DNA from: Synechococcus sp. AG-670-B23
GTDB taxonomy: Bacteria > Cyanobacteriota > Cyanobacteriia > PCC-6307 > Cyanobiaceae
Length of the DNA: 52,265 nt
Direction of reading: 5' to 3'
NCBI GenBank assembly: GCA_003209165.1
Contig: QCSL01000012.1
Span: forward strand, 1-52,265
Part shown: one piece after another, positions 7,294-14,287 of the stretch
Numbering within the stretch: the first letter of the stretch is position 1
How the letters are laid out: each line of letters begins with the position of its first letter
Translations under genes and position numbers: made by a program
The notes under the pieces: model-generated
Seen by the model: only the letters and a program-made list of their open reading frames with translations
Databases searched by the model: none
Told to the model about the DNA's origin: nothing

Positions 7294-7314
7294 TACACAC
7301 TTATACCCACCTGT
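7294..7314 (-). promoter_or_regulatory. Early-gene upstream element (GTGTGTA plus ACAGGTGGGTAT)
   Basis: On the minus strand ACAGGTGGGTAT (7314-7303) is followed by AAG and GTGTGTA (7300-7294). The same 12-mer occurs upstream of the ribbon-helix-helix gene at 8109-8120, next to another GTGTGTA. TATAAG within it could serve as a -10 box. It lies 69 bases before the start at 7225. Confidence 0.45.
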
Positions 7315-7325
7315 GCAATGCCTTG

Positions 7326-7541
7326 TTACAGAGCCGTTACCTTGGCCCCGCGCCTTAGCTGATCCTCAAGCATCCGCGCTATCTCACAGCGCTGCTCGTA
7401 GTCACGAGGGTAATTAGTAATTAGACGGCGAGCCATCTCCTTTACTGCCTCTTGTCCGTGTCGTCTCTCAATCAAGTGGAAGGCGTACTGGATGCACGCT
7501 CTCCATGCCTTGAGGTTTGGATCCCCATCCAACTGATTCAT
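7326..7541 (-). CDS. Small early phage protein, hypothetical
   Basis: 71 aa, helical and basic toward the C-terminus (EMARRLITNYPRDYEQRCEIARMLEDQLRRG). No signal peptide or known domain was seen. ATG 7541 is preceded by ACTAGAA and has no strong ribosome binding site. It is flanked by two short regulatory gaps. Confidence 0.6.
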   Translation of the reverse strand: MNQLDGDPNLKAWRACIQYAFHLIERRHGQEAVKEMARRLITNYPRDYEQRCEIARMLEDQLRRGAKVTAL

Positions 7542-7553
7542 TTCTAGTCATGT

Positions 7554-7581
7554 CCGTGGGTGTGTCACCTGTTGCCCACGG
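7554..7581. promoter_or_regulatory. Hairpin in early-gene gap
   Basis: CCGTGGG (7554-7560) and CCCACGG (7575-7581) are a perfect 7-bp inverted repeat with a 14-base loop. There is no clear U-run on either strand, so a processing site or operator is more likely than a terminator. The rest of 7542-7667 shows nothing recognisable. Confidence 0.4.
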
Positions 7582-7667
7582 AAAGAAACTACAGGAGAAC
7601 GTCAGTTTCTGGACTAAAACATGTTGGTGCTCAAGATTTGCTTAACAGTGTTTGTGCAAAGCTAGTT

Positions 7668-8069
7668 TTATGGATGAGCTTCGTTGCAATGACTTGACGA
7701 GCATTGTTTTTTGTGAGAAGGCCACGCTTTCCTCATCTCACCAATAACAGCTTTTCCGTGAGCAGTAACTGTGGGTTGGATCTGTTCTGGAATCTCAACT
7801 AATCCCTGGTACACACCAGTACGGCACTCGGTGCGCTTGCTGCAAATGTTGCACCTGAAGCCGAAACAAGGCTTTTCACTGCCCTTGTCCAGCTCAATGC
7901 CTAAATAGCTCAGCGTGCCATCCATCCATGAACAGCAATGAGCCTGCTCATGAAATCCAAAACGTGCGTATCGATAAAGCAGCTCACCCATCGGAACACC
8001 GAGGAAAGCTGACCATTGCTTCAGTGCCTTGTGGCACTCATCGGACATCTTGACTTGAACAACAGGCAT
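7668..8069 (-). CDS. Ribbon-helix-helix-like protein with Cys cluster
   Basis: 133 aa from ATG 8069, chosen because GGAG stands six bases upstream; an in-frame TTG at 8084 would add five residues. The N-terminus (VVQVKMSDECHKALKQWSAF then VPMGELLYRYARFG) has the strand-helix-helix pattern of RHH DNA-binding proteins. The middle has a Cys cluster CFGFRCNICSKRTEC (spacing 4, 2, 5) that could bind zinc. Candidate early regulator. It lies next to a second RHH-like gene. Function is inferred from the fold pattern only. Confidence 0.55.
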   Translation of the reverse strand: MPVVQVKMSDECHKALKQWSAFLGVPMGELLYRYARFGFHEQAHCCSWMDGTLSYLGIELDKGSEKPCFGFRCNICSKRTECRTGVYQGLVEIPEQIQPTVTAHGKAVIGEMRKAWPSHKKQCSSSHCNEAHP

Positions 8070-8108
8070 GAACCACTCCGGCAATTGGTGGCGATGGCTA
8101 CATCATAC

Positions 8109-8126
8109 ATACCCACCTGTACACAC
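8109..8126 (-). promoter_or_regulatory. Early-gene upstream element, second copy
   Basis: On the minus strand GTGTGTA (8126-8120) runs directly into ACAGGTGGGTAT (8120-8109), the same 12-mer as at 7303-7314 but with the two motifs in the opposite order. It lies 40 bases upstream of the start at 8069. Confidence 0.45.
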
Positions 8127-8158
8127 TCCGTGAGTACAAACCCTCAAATCCACGCGGG

Positions 8159-8491
8159 TTATGCCTGTTCGTCGTCTTCAAGCGATAGCAACAGGGCAGA
8201 CAACAGACGCTTGATCTCTGGCTTGTTCAAGTCAGCACCTTCTATAGCTGCTTGTGTGATGTCCTCTCTGAACTGATCTTGTGGTGCCCCTATGCGTGGA
8301 TCTTTCTTCGGTGGGAATTTGATGGCTGCCTCCTCTAGTTGTGCTTTGAACGTTGGTGTGTTCATTGCATGTACTACTAGCTCAGCAGCCATGCGGCTAA
8401 GGCTATGCCTGTTGTGCTTTGCCAAGGTCTTGAGGTTTGCGTAGACCTTGGGTTGCAACAACACCTGTACACGGTCAAGTGCGGTAGGCAC
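8159..8491 (-). CDS. Ribbon-helix-helix DNA-binding protein
   Basis: 110 aa with GTG start. Residues about 7-45 (RVQVLLQPKVYANLKTLAK then SLSRMAAELVVHAM) match the CopG/Arc-type RHH fold: one strand, a helix, a turn and a second helix. The acidic C-terminal half (DLNKPEIKRLLSALLLSLEDDEQ) may mediate oligomerisation. RHH proteins bind short inverted or direct repeats as dimers. A perfect ACACAC-A-GTGTGT palindrome lies about 40 bases upstream, which would suit autoregulation. With no CI-like repressor present, this is one of the better candidates for a lysogeny or early-gene regulator. That role is inference. Confidence 0.65.
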   Translation of the reverse strand: MPTALDRVQVLLQPKVYANLKTLAKHNRHSLSRMAAELVVHAMNTPTFKAQLEEAAIKFPPKKDPRIGAPQDQFREDITQAAIEGADLNKPEIKRLLSALLLSLEDDEQA

Positions 8492-8527
8492 AGAAAGAAG
8501 CGGGGTGTGGTGATGTGATCATAAGGA

Positions 8528-8542
8528 TACACACAGTGTGTG
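8528..8542. promoter_or_regulatory. ACACAC-A-GTGTGT palindrome upstream of RHH gene
   Basis: A perfect 6-bp inverted repeat with a one-base centre (8529-8541). It includes a GTGTGTA motif on the minus strand (8534-8528). It lies about 40 bases before the GTG start of the RHH protein. Confidence 0.5.
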
Positions 8543-8663
8543 TCTCCGCAAGATGTATCGTACACCAATACATTAATGTTAAGGGATGCAGCCGCTCACG
8601 CGCTGTCACTGCTCTAGCCATCCCTTGGTGGCGAGTAACGGTATGAAGCGATGAATAGATGAA

Positions 8664-8685
8664 TGTGGGCTCGACTAAGCCCACA
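8664..8685. promoter_or_regulatory. 8-bp stem hairpin
   Basis: TGTGGGCT (8664-8671) and AGCCCACA (8678-8685) are perfect inverted repeats with a 6-base loop, 28 bases past the stop of the gene ending at 8714. The U-run is poor, so it may be a weak terminator or a processing site. Confidence 0.45.
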
Positions 8686-8713
8686 ACAAGAGTGTAGGAG
8701 GTGAGTAACCAAC

Positions 8714-8932
8714 TTAGCGATCAAACTCGATCACACTCAACTCACGGCGTTGGTCGCTGTCAATGATCCACTCCTCTTCAATGGCAAAGATGGCGTCTGC
8801 TACCTCGTCTATTGCTGCGTTCTCTCCTGGTAGCCAGTCAGTGTTCTCAGGAATGAAGTCGAGGAGAGTGTTGATACGTTTGCACATCTCAAGCAAGCTG
8901 TACTTGAGCATTGGTGCGGCTGTCTTATCCAT
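8714..8932 (-). CDS. Small early phage protein, hypothetical
   Basis: 72 aa, acidic (NAAIDEVADAIFAIEEEWI) with an N-terminal helix (LKYSLLEMCKRINTLL). It is the first gene after the long regulatory gap 8933-9231, so probably the first gene of the early region. No family was recognised. Confidence 0.6.
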   Translation of the reverse strand: MDKTAAPMLKYSLLEMCKRINTLLDFIPENTDWLPGENAAIDEVADAIFAIEEEWIIDSDQRRELSVIEFDR

Positions 8933-9231
8933 AATGAGTATGAGTTAGAAATCGAACAGATGTGGAGAGAAATATGAGGGCGGCGCGATAACTGATACAT
9001 GCGTACTATTGAGAGGCTTATTGATTCTCATTATCAAGTATTATTGAGAATCCCAGTCATAGCCAGCCCACCGGTAGATGCATAGTCTACCGTGGCCCTG
9101 CCCAGATCCCTTGCGCTGCAGTCGTTCTCATGCGTTCGCAATAAGGCCCCCCTGCCACCCTCAGATCGAAGGGGGTAGTACGGGGGTACTAGCTCCGCCG
9201 CCCATAAGCGTATAGGTAACGGAAATTTTTG
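8933..9231 (-). promoter_or_regulatory. 300-bp gap upstream of early genes with several inverted repeats
   Basis: No gene was seen. GATTCTCA (9023-9030) and TGAGAATC (9045-9052) flank a minus-strand GATAAT (9035-9030) that could be a -10 box. CGGTAGA (9072-9078) and TCTACCG (9086-9092) form another inverted repeat around ATGCAT, related to the GGTAGAC repeats near int. A G-rich inverted AGTAC/GTACT element lies near 9177-9190. This is the natural place for the host-RNAP promoter of the early genes and its operators. Confidence 0.5.
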
Positions 9232-9906
9232 TCATTTTTTGAGGGATTCCACTGCAGCCATCACTGTCGGGAGCGCTTTATGCAGCTCTTTCCGACACAA
9301 CTTTGCAATGTCCTGATGTTCTTTCTGCGTCCCATTGCCACATCGAAGCTGGACATAGTGGACCCAGGACCGCACAGAGCCCGCCATATAGAGCCTAGAA
9401 GGCGTTGCAAGGGGCAATACATCCCTTGCACACTCTTTGGCTACACCAGCTCCCAACATCTCCTTGTAGAGCCTCTGAGAGCTATCAAAAAGGTATTTAG
9501 CTCTGATACTGAACTCAGCCTTAGTCGCATCATCAAGATCATCGATGCTGTTCTGTCTGTTCTTGGTGTCTTGTCGCCTCAATTCGGGAGGTTTAGCGAA
9601 CCTGATAGAAGACACATCGGCATAGCGTTGTGAAAATTCTTGGAATGCGAAGCTTCTATGCCTAAGGCACTGAGTTGTCACCGTTCGACTTGCTTCTATA
9701 GACATCACCACATGAGCCATCTCCAATGGGGACCAGTGTTGATGTTTGATCAAATATCTAATTAGTTTCTCATTGTCAGGGTTGTCTTGATTCTTTGGAT
9801 TAGACACCCGAGCACAGTAAGCAATCAGTTGCTCTGCATTAGGAGTAACACTAATTAATTGTACAGGACTATGATTAATAGTAGAAGACACTAATAGTAA
9901 TAACAA
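9232..9906 (-). CDS. thyX: Flavin-dependent thymidylate synthase
   Basis: Up to 224 aa. Converts dUMP to dTMP using FAD and methylenetetrahydrofolate, supplying dTTP for phage DNA synthesis. The ThyX signature appears as RHRSFAFQEFSQRY (about residue 80 on), and ARVSNP and SPLEMAHVVMSIEASR match conserved family blocks. The start is uncertain: 9906 is a TTG and 9891 a GTG in frame, and family proteins usually begin close to the VQLISV strand. It lies between the terminase and the early region, apart from the RNR genes. The family call is firm. Confidence 0.92.
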   Translation of the reverse strand: MLLLLVSSTINHSPVQLISVTPNAEQLIAYCARVSNPKNQDNPDNEKLIRYLIKHQHWSPLEMAHVVMSIEASRTVTTQCLRHRSFAFQEFSQRYADVSSIRFAKPPELRRQDTKNRQNSIDDLDDATKAEFSIRAKYLFDSSQRLYKEMLGAGVAKECARDVLPLATPSRLYMAGSVRSWVHYVQLRCGNGTQKEHQDIAKLCRKELHKALPTVMAAVESLKK

Positions 9907-10175
9907 TAAGGGGTAGAGGTATCCCCTTCACTAGCAATTTGAATGTTTGGGTAAAAACCTACCCCCCTATAGTCCCCCCACGGAGGGATTTACAGGGCTT
10001 CACTGAGCGAATTTTGAAGAGGTTACGCAGACTAGGGAACTACCAAAACCCTGAATGCGCGGGAGTGCCGGGAGTTGTGAATCCCCCTGATGAAACAAGG
10101 GGGAAACTCACCGCATGTGATTAAAAATCCACACAGAGAGGCACCACTCTCTCTGCTTACATGTACTCAATAAAA
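9907..10175. other. Terminase-thyX gap; candidate site of the virion genome ends
   Basis: No gene was seen. It holds several G/C-rich inverted elements: AAGGGG/CCCCTT (9908-9913 and 9923-9928) and CCCCC/GGGGG around 10083-10103, plus a terminator-like hairpin. In T7-like phages the linear ends carry a direct terminal repeat just past the large terminase gene. In the integrated circle a single copy would remain, and this gap or 8933-9231 is the likeliest location. The repeat cannot be delimited from one copy. Confidence 0.3.
10122..10155 (-). terminator. Probable terminator after the large terminase gene
   Basis: CAGAGAG (10155-10149 read on the minus strand) pairs with CTCTCTG (10140-10134), with an 8-base loop. 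A T5 run follows 6 bases later. It lies 21 bases after the terminase stop. Confidence 0.6.
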
Positions 10176-11897
10176 TCACCAGTCCCAAACCTTAGTCGTA
10201 CCAAGGTGTTTGAGTGATTGAAAAGACCGTCCCAGCACTAGGGCATCTGTGGCCTCATGGGGGTGCTCTTCAAAGGCATTGACCATGGCCTGCCACTCCA
10301 AGTTTTTACGCATGGCCTGGGCCTTGTGAGCGCTCTGAGCGATGGCATCGACGAACCATTGGACACCCATAGCGAGAGCATCGATACGGTCGTCATGGCG
10401 GAGGGAATTTCTGTCTCGGGTGATGCGGCTCCACTGGCTCCCGAGCATGTACTCCAGACGCTTTTCAGGGGCCTCATCGGGGTTAGAGGCATAGTCCCAC
10501 TCCCAGATCTTTGGATCCATAATCAACTTGTGCTGGTTAAGGACCGGCTCCAGGGTGTCAATGATGCGCTCTTCTTTACGGACAGTGGAGCGAATCTCTT
10601 CTGTGACGCAGGTGGCTTGCTGCTGAGTAATATGTCTTTTAAATAACTCGCATATCATTCCATCTCCGAAGTTTGATTCAACGAGGAGACGGCTTGCACC
10701 ATACTTTTTCCCAAGTCGTACAATGCTACTGAGGGTGCTATCAGAATAGCCATCGCGGAAAGCACGCATATCGCGAACAAAGACGTAGCCATTAGCCTGG
10801 CTAAGTACCACTGCAACAGTTTCATCTGTACCACGTCCAGAAGGGTCTACAGAGACGATTGTTTCGCTAAACTCACACATACCCTCATCAATGAACATCG
10901 GTCCGTAGAAGCGATCTCCGGGCAGTCCTACGGGGTTTAGATCCTTGATCATGTAGCGCGGGTCTGAGGACCATGCGTAGCGCTCTGCACACTCGTTTCC
11001 AAGTGGGGTAACGATTAGATCAGCAAACTTAAGGGGGAAGCGCTCAGCATCACTAAGGGAGGTGTCGAGCTGGAACTGCAGCATGAAGTTTGAGCGACCC
11101 ATAGAGGTCTCTCGTTGCTGTAGATCTAGCTCTCCAAATCGGGTGTCGGTGGGTGTCCATGCCTCCACTCCCTGCTCAAGGTCTGCCAAAAGTTGGGGCG
11201 CGAGAAGTCCTTCGTATTGACCGACATTTTTCGGATAGCGTGCGGGCCATACGAACGGACGATAGTTACGCTCGGCCAACTTCCGATAAACGGTAAACAC
11301 CGACTGCGGTGTCCCAAGAAAGCATATTCTGGAATCATCTTTAGGAGTTAAGATAGATTCAGCTTCAGTAATTAATTGCAAAAGTTTTTCCCTTTGCATA
11401 TCTGTAGCTGAGTTATTTGGAACTTCTACGTCATCAAAGATGAGAAGATCGGCACGGCTACCGGTCAAAGATCCTGTGATACCGCAACTCTTACAGCTAG
11501 GTGCCTGGTGGGGTTTTGCGGGACCAACATCGAAAGAGATCCTCGACCACCTCTGATCGTCCGAGTTCGGTGCGAGATGGCTTAACCAATTTATGTCGAT
11601 TATCAGCTTCTGACAAAAGATCGAGAAGTTGTCTGCACGCTCTTTGCTTGCAGAGATCACCATGATCTTTTTGTCCGGGTCTAGGTACAGGGTCCATAAA
11701 ACAAAAGCAGCAGTAATCCATGACTTGCCCACGCCCCTGAACGCCGAGATTTGCAAGCGCTTAGGACCGTGTTGCAGGTACTCAGCAATACAGAGCTGAG
11801 CGCGTGTGGGTTTCGGCAGATCCAGCTCTCGCCAGACAAGGGTGAGGAAAACGCGGAAGTCCGATTGGATCTTCTGCTGTAGTTCTTTGACATCCAT
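10176..11897 (-). CDS. Terminase large subunit (gp19)
   Basis: 573 aa. DNA-packaging ATPase and nuclease that cuts concatemers and drives DNA into the prohead. Walker A FRGVGKSW (about residue 52), Walker B LLIFDDVEV (about 152) and the nuclease Asp in VSVDPSGRGTDET (about 347) are present, with DDRIDALAMG near the C-terminus. The length and motifs match T7 gp19-type terminases. A UUCG terminator sits directly before its start codon. The small terminase subunit lies about 1.3 kb upstream. Confidence 0.96.
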   Translation of the reverse strand: MDVKELQQKIQSDFRVFLTLVWRELDLPKPTRAQLCIAEYLQHGPKRLQISAFRGVGKSWITAAFVLWTLYLDPDKKIMVISASKERADNFSIFCQKLIIDINWLSHLAPNSDDQRWSRISFDVGPAKPHQAPSCKSCGITGSLTGSRADLLIFDDVEVPNNSATDMQREKLLQLITEAESILTPKDDSRICFLGTPQSVFTVYRKLAERNYRPFVWPARYPKNVGQYEGLLAPQLLADLEQGVEAWTPTDTRFGELDLQQRETSMGRSNFMLQFQLDTSLSDAERFPLKFADLIVTPLGNECAERYAWSSDPRYMIKDLNPVGLPGDRFYGPMFIDEGMCEFSETIVSVDPSGRGTDETVAVVLSQANGYVFVRDMRAFRDGYSDSTLSSIVRLGKKYGASRLLVESNFGDGMICELFKRHITQQQATCVTEEIRSTVRKEERIIDTLEPVLNQHKLIMDPKIWEWDYASNPDEAPEKRLEYMLGSQWSRITRDRNSLRHDDRIDALAMGVQWFVDAIAQSAHKAQAMRKNLEWQAMVNAFEEHPHEATDALVLGRSFQSLKHLGTTKVWDW

Positions 11898-11920
11898 AAA
11901 AAAGAGGGGCCGAAGCCCCT
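11898..11920 (-). terminator. Strong UUCG rho-independent terminator directly upstream of terL
   Basis: AGGGGC-TTCG-GCCCCT on the minus strand is followed by C and six T. The terL ATG (11897) begins at the end of the T-run. A C(UUCG)G tetraloop is exceptionally stable. Confidence 0.88.
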
Positions 11921-11924
11921 GCGG

Positions 11925-12059
11925 TTACTTTTTCTTTTTTTTCTTTTTGGGAAAGCCAGCTTTCATGTTGGCGTAAGACTTAGCACTAATGGTGCTGTTC
12001 TTTTTGCTACGGGAAGTGCCAGCTTTCTTGCGCTTGTTGATGTTGCGATAGAGGCTCAT
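11925..12059 (-). CDS. Lys-rich 44-aa protein
   Basis: 44 aa, very basic, ending in a run of Lys (AGFPKKKKKKK), with KRKKAGTSRSKKNSTISAKSYA in the middle. The start overlaps the stop of the 20-aa gene before it (ATGA). It may be a nucleic-acid-binding or virion-associated peptide. It ends just before the terminator upstream of terL. Confidence 0.6.
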   Translation of the reverse strand: MSLYRNINKRKKAGTSRSKKNSTISAKSYANMKAGFPKKKKKKK

Positions 12060-12118
12060 TTTTTCTTTTTCGGGGGACGGCCCTTCTTAGAGCCATAGGT
12101 TCCTTTTCCTTGGGGCAT
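12056..12118 (-). CDS. 20-aa basic peptide, cyanophage type
   Basis: 20 aa, beginning MPQGKGTYGSK and ending GRPPKKKK. Very similar mini-proteins occur in marine cyanophages from general knowledge of the group; function is unknown. Its ATG overlaps the stop of the preceding gene (stop ends at 12118), and its own stop overlaps the next ATG. This coupling on both sides is the main evidence that it is translated. Confidence 0.6.
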   Translation of the reverse strand: MPQGKGTYGSKKGRPPKKKK

Positions 12119-12609
12119 TAGCTGACAGTGATAGTGATTGCTTCTTCGTAGGTTTGGCTAGCCGAATCCGTAACGCGGACACGGATAGCAAGTGATCCGG
12201 CAGAGGCAGCACTACCCGTGTAGGTGAGCGTCGTACCAGAAATGGCAAAAGAGCTGTTGTTAGTCGAGCCAGTACCAGTCACCAACGCAAAGGTGAGCGT
12301 GCTGGAAGACGACGTAGCAGACAAGGTGCCGACAGTCACAGCGGTGCTAGAGCCATCAGCGCCAACAGCGAGAGTGTCGCTTGACAGGAAGATGTCAGAC
12401 GGAGCCAGCAGGCCAAGGGAGGCTTTACCAAAGGTGGTGGCAGCGTTGCCAACACGACCGTTCTGAGCAGTTTCGATCAGTGCCAGAAGAGCAGACACGG
12501 TGTAGGTGGAGTTAGGGGTACTAACTGTGGCGTCGAGGGCATAGCCATAATCAACAATCTTTTTGACGCCGTTAAGATAAGCAGTAGAAGTGATCGTTTC
12601 TGCAGTCAT
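12118..12609 (-). CDS. Ig/cadherin-like repeat protein, probable virion surface protein
   Basis: 163 aa. The first half is helical (LNGVKKIVDYGYALDATV). The second is Ser/Thr/Gly-rich and resembles an immunoglobulin-like or cadherin-like domain found in large adhesins and phage decoration proteins (FAISGTTLTYTG, IRVRVTDSASQTYEEAITITV). It overlaps the HNH gene by four bases. A structural decoration or fibre-associated role is inferred from composition. Confidence 0.6.
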   Translation of the reverse strand: MTAETITSTAYLNGVKKIVDYGYALDATVSTPNSTYTVSALLALIETAQNGRVGNAATTFGKASLGLLAPSDIFLSSDTLAVGADGSSTAVTVGTLSATSSSSTLTFALVTGTGSTNNSSFAISGTTLTYTGSAASAGSLAIRVRVTDSASQTYEEAITITVS

Positions 12610-12884
12610 GATGCAAGAGATAAAATTGTGTCCATGAACTCATCCACCTGCATGGATCCTTTTGCAAGATTGCAGGAGCGACAAGCAGTCGCGCAGTTGG
12701 TTGAATTCGTCGCCCCGCCTTTTGTACGCGGAACAATGTGATCTATCGTTAAGTCTTCAGTGCTTCCACAATAGATGCATTTGTACCCATCCCTTCGCTT
12801 AATTTCTTCTCTCCACATTCGCTTGGCATCGCCTGATCGAAATGTAAGAAGTTCGTGCATGAGGCTTCGGGGGGTACGATCCAT
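12606..12884 (-). CDS. HNH endonuclease
   Basis: 92 aa. A compact HNH domain: CIYCGST (first Cys pair), LTIDHIVPRTKGG (catalytic DH), TNCATACRSCNLAKG (second Cys pair, Asn). In many phages a small HNH nuclease near the terminase genes assists packaging; here it lies between TerS and TerL, which fits. A homing enzyme is the alternative. The family call is firm. Confidence 0.88.
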   Translation of the reverse strand: MDRTPRSLMHELLTFRSGDAKRMWREEIKRRDGYKCIYCGSTEDLTIDHIVPRTKGGATNSTNCATACRSCNLAKGSMQVDEFMDTILSLAS

Positions 12885-12904
12885 CGGTGGCTCATTAAAG
12901 GGAA

Positions 12905-13210
12905 TTACTTTTTCGTTGAATTACCGTTCTTGCCATTACGGCCACGGTTCTTAGTTCGGTTTTCTGTCGTCAGCCGTCCAGACTTGGTGTGAGAAATATC
13001 CTTCCCACCTTTTCGAGCAATACCTCTGCGCTTGCGCTCAGCCCAACGCTTTGCACCTTCTGCGTTCAGTCGGCGTTTTTTAGGGCCATCAGGAGCGAGC
13101 GAACCTTTCTCGCGCTTGCGATAAGCACGGTCATACGCCCGCTTCTTCTCAGCAGAGGTTTTGTTAGATGCGTAATGACGGCTGGATTTACTTGATCCAG
13201 CGTGTGCCAT
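12905..13210 (-). CDS. Highly basic cyanophage protein, hypothetical
   Basis: 101 aa, about one third Lys/Arg, with SSKSSRHYASNKTSAEKKRAYDRAY near the N-terminus and GGKDISHTKSGRL near the C-terminus. Proteins of this pattern are common in marine cyanophages, function unknown. DNA binding is likely from charge alone. It lies immediately after TerS with a two-base gap. Confidence 0.65.
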   Translation of the reverse strand: MAHAGSSKSSRHYASNKTSAEKKRAYDRAYRKREKGSLAPDGPKKRRLNAEGAKRWAERKRRGIARKGGKDISHTKSGRLTTENRTKNRGRNGKNGNSTKK

Positions 13211-13212
13211 CG

Positions 13213-13440
13213 TTACAGGTGGTTTTGAACGTCATCAAAAGTCAGCTCGGGGATAAGACCGGCTAGGCCAGAAAGGGGGCTGCCATCGGCTGCTACACCA
13301 GTCACATTGTTTTTAGATAACCAGTCGGCCGCGGCTTTAAGGTCAGACGTGGTTGCGGTGCCGGACTTGATACGAGTAATTAGCTCAGTCGTAAGCAGTC
13401 CATGCAGCTCATCAAAAGCGTCTTCATTGGCTCTAGACAT
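13213..13440 (-). CDS. Terminase small subunit (gp18-like)
   Basis: 75 aa. An N-terminal helix (AFDELHGLLTTELITRI) is followed by DLKAAADWLSKNNVTGVA, a helix-turn pattern typical of T7-like small terminase subunits, and then GLIPELTFDDV. Expected to recognise concatemer DNA and hand it to the large subunit. Shorter than T7 gp18 (89 aa) but in the right place, downstream of the lysis block. Confidence 0.78.
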   Translation of the reverse strand: MSRANEDAFDELHGLLTTELITRIKSGTATTSDLKAAADWLSKNNVTGVAADGSPLSGLAGLIPELTFDDVQNHL

Positions 13441-13451
13441 ATTAGTAAGCC

Positions 13452-13982
13452 TTAATTAGTTTCAGGAATTTGTATAGCAGGTAGACTAGACAAAGCAGCA
13501 ATAGGAACGATGTCATTACATAAGATTTCGTACTTACTTCCAGGTCTAAAGGTGAAACCTTGCGTCTGAAGCTCAGCACATTTAAGAGCCCTTACTAATG
13601 CTTGGTCGAGTCTCAATTTTTGTTCATGCCGTCTAGCAATCTGCTTACATAGCTCAACCATTGAGCCGTCCAAAGGAATGCTAAAACTGATTTGCATTCC
13701 AAAATTGTTAGTACGGGTATAACCTTGGGCTTCATAGGGAATCGTATCGTTCCCCATATAGAACGGACTTATCTGTGCAGTAGCACCATTGCAACTGTTA
13801 TTAGCAGCAAAAAACTGACGGGATGGTGCGCCAGAATTTTGCATATTTACATTTTGATTAATAACATTTCCCGTTGCAGCGGCGACTGGGTTTGAGTTGT
13901 TGTGGACTGTTGGATCTTCAGGTGTAGCAAACGCAGGGCTTACTGAGAGAAGACTGATAGCGAGGTAGTGGTAGAGGTTGAT
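13452..13982 (-). CDS. Secreted cyanophage protein with probable ATC start
   Basis: About 176 aa if it begins at ATC 13982, encoding NLYHYLAISLLSVSPAFA, a clear signal peptide with AFA cleavage site. No ATG, GTG or TTG exists in this frame between about 14132 and the signal peptide. AGAGG stands seven bases before the ATC. The mature protein is Asn/Gln-rich (NVINQNVNMQNSG) with four Cys and a C-terminal helical part. It overlaps the preceding secreted protein gene by 43 bases. Export to the periplasm during late infection is inferred; function unknown. Confidence 0.6.
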   Translation of the reverse strand: MNLYHYLAISLLSVSPAFATPEDPTVHNNSNPVAAATGNVINQNVNMQNSGAPSRQFFAANNSCNGATAQISPFYMGNDTIPYEAQGYTRTNNFGMQISFSIPLDGSMVELCKQIARRHEQKLRLDQALVRALKCAELQTQGFTFRPGSKYEILCNDIVPIAALSSLPAIQIPETN

Positions 13983-14287
13983 TCGATAGCCTCTTCGATG
14001 CTGTACGTCTCTACTACTCCCGCGTCCCGAACGACAGTCTCCAGTTGAAACTGTTCGCCTGCGTTGGTTACGGAATAAGTTGTGGAGTCGCTTAAAATAT
14101 CCCCACTGGGGGTGACGTTGGTTCCAGACCATGATTTGTAATCACCGCCCATAATCTCACGCTCGATAGTGCGTTCGATGTCAACGGTGGTAGTAGTTGT
14201 CGATTGCATTGACCCCTGAGTGAAATTAGGGGTTACTTGAGCTACAGCGGGACTAGCCAACATCATCAACAAAATAAGACGTTTCAT
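13940..14287 (-). CDS. Secreted cyanophage protein, hypothetical
   Basis: 115 aa. A signal peptide (LILLMMLASPAVAQ) is followed by a Thr/Ser-rich region (GSMQSTTTTTVDIERTI), GGDYKSWSGTNVTPSGD and FQLETVVRDAGVVET. Similar proteins are widespread in cyanophages from general knowledge, function unknown. The start overlaps the stop of the holin candidate (ATGA). Its place in the lysis block suggests a late periplasmic role. Confidence 0.65.
   Translation of the reverse strand: MKRLILLMMLASPAVAQVTPNFTQGSMQSTTTTTVDIERTIEREIMGGDYKSWSGTNVTPSGDILSDSTTYSVTNAGEQFQLETVVRDAGVVETYSIEEAIESTSTTTSLSVFSQ

Noticed and set aside
5486-10165. 14-bp identity CTGCTTACATGTAC at about 5486 and 10151
   Set aside because: Repeats of this length are expected by chance in 50 kb; one copy is within RNAP coding sequence.
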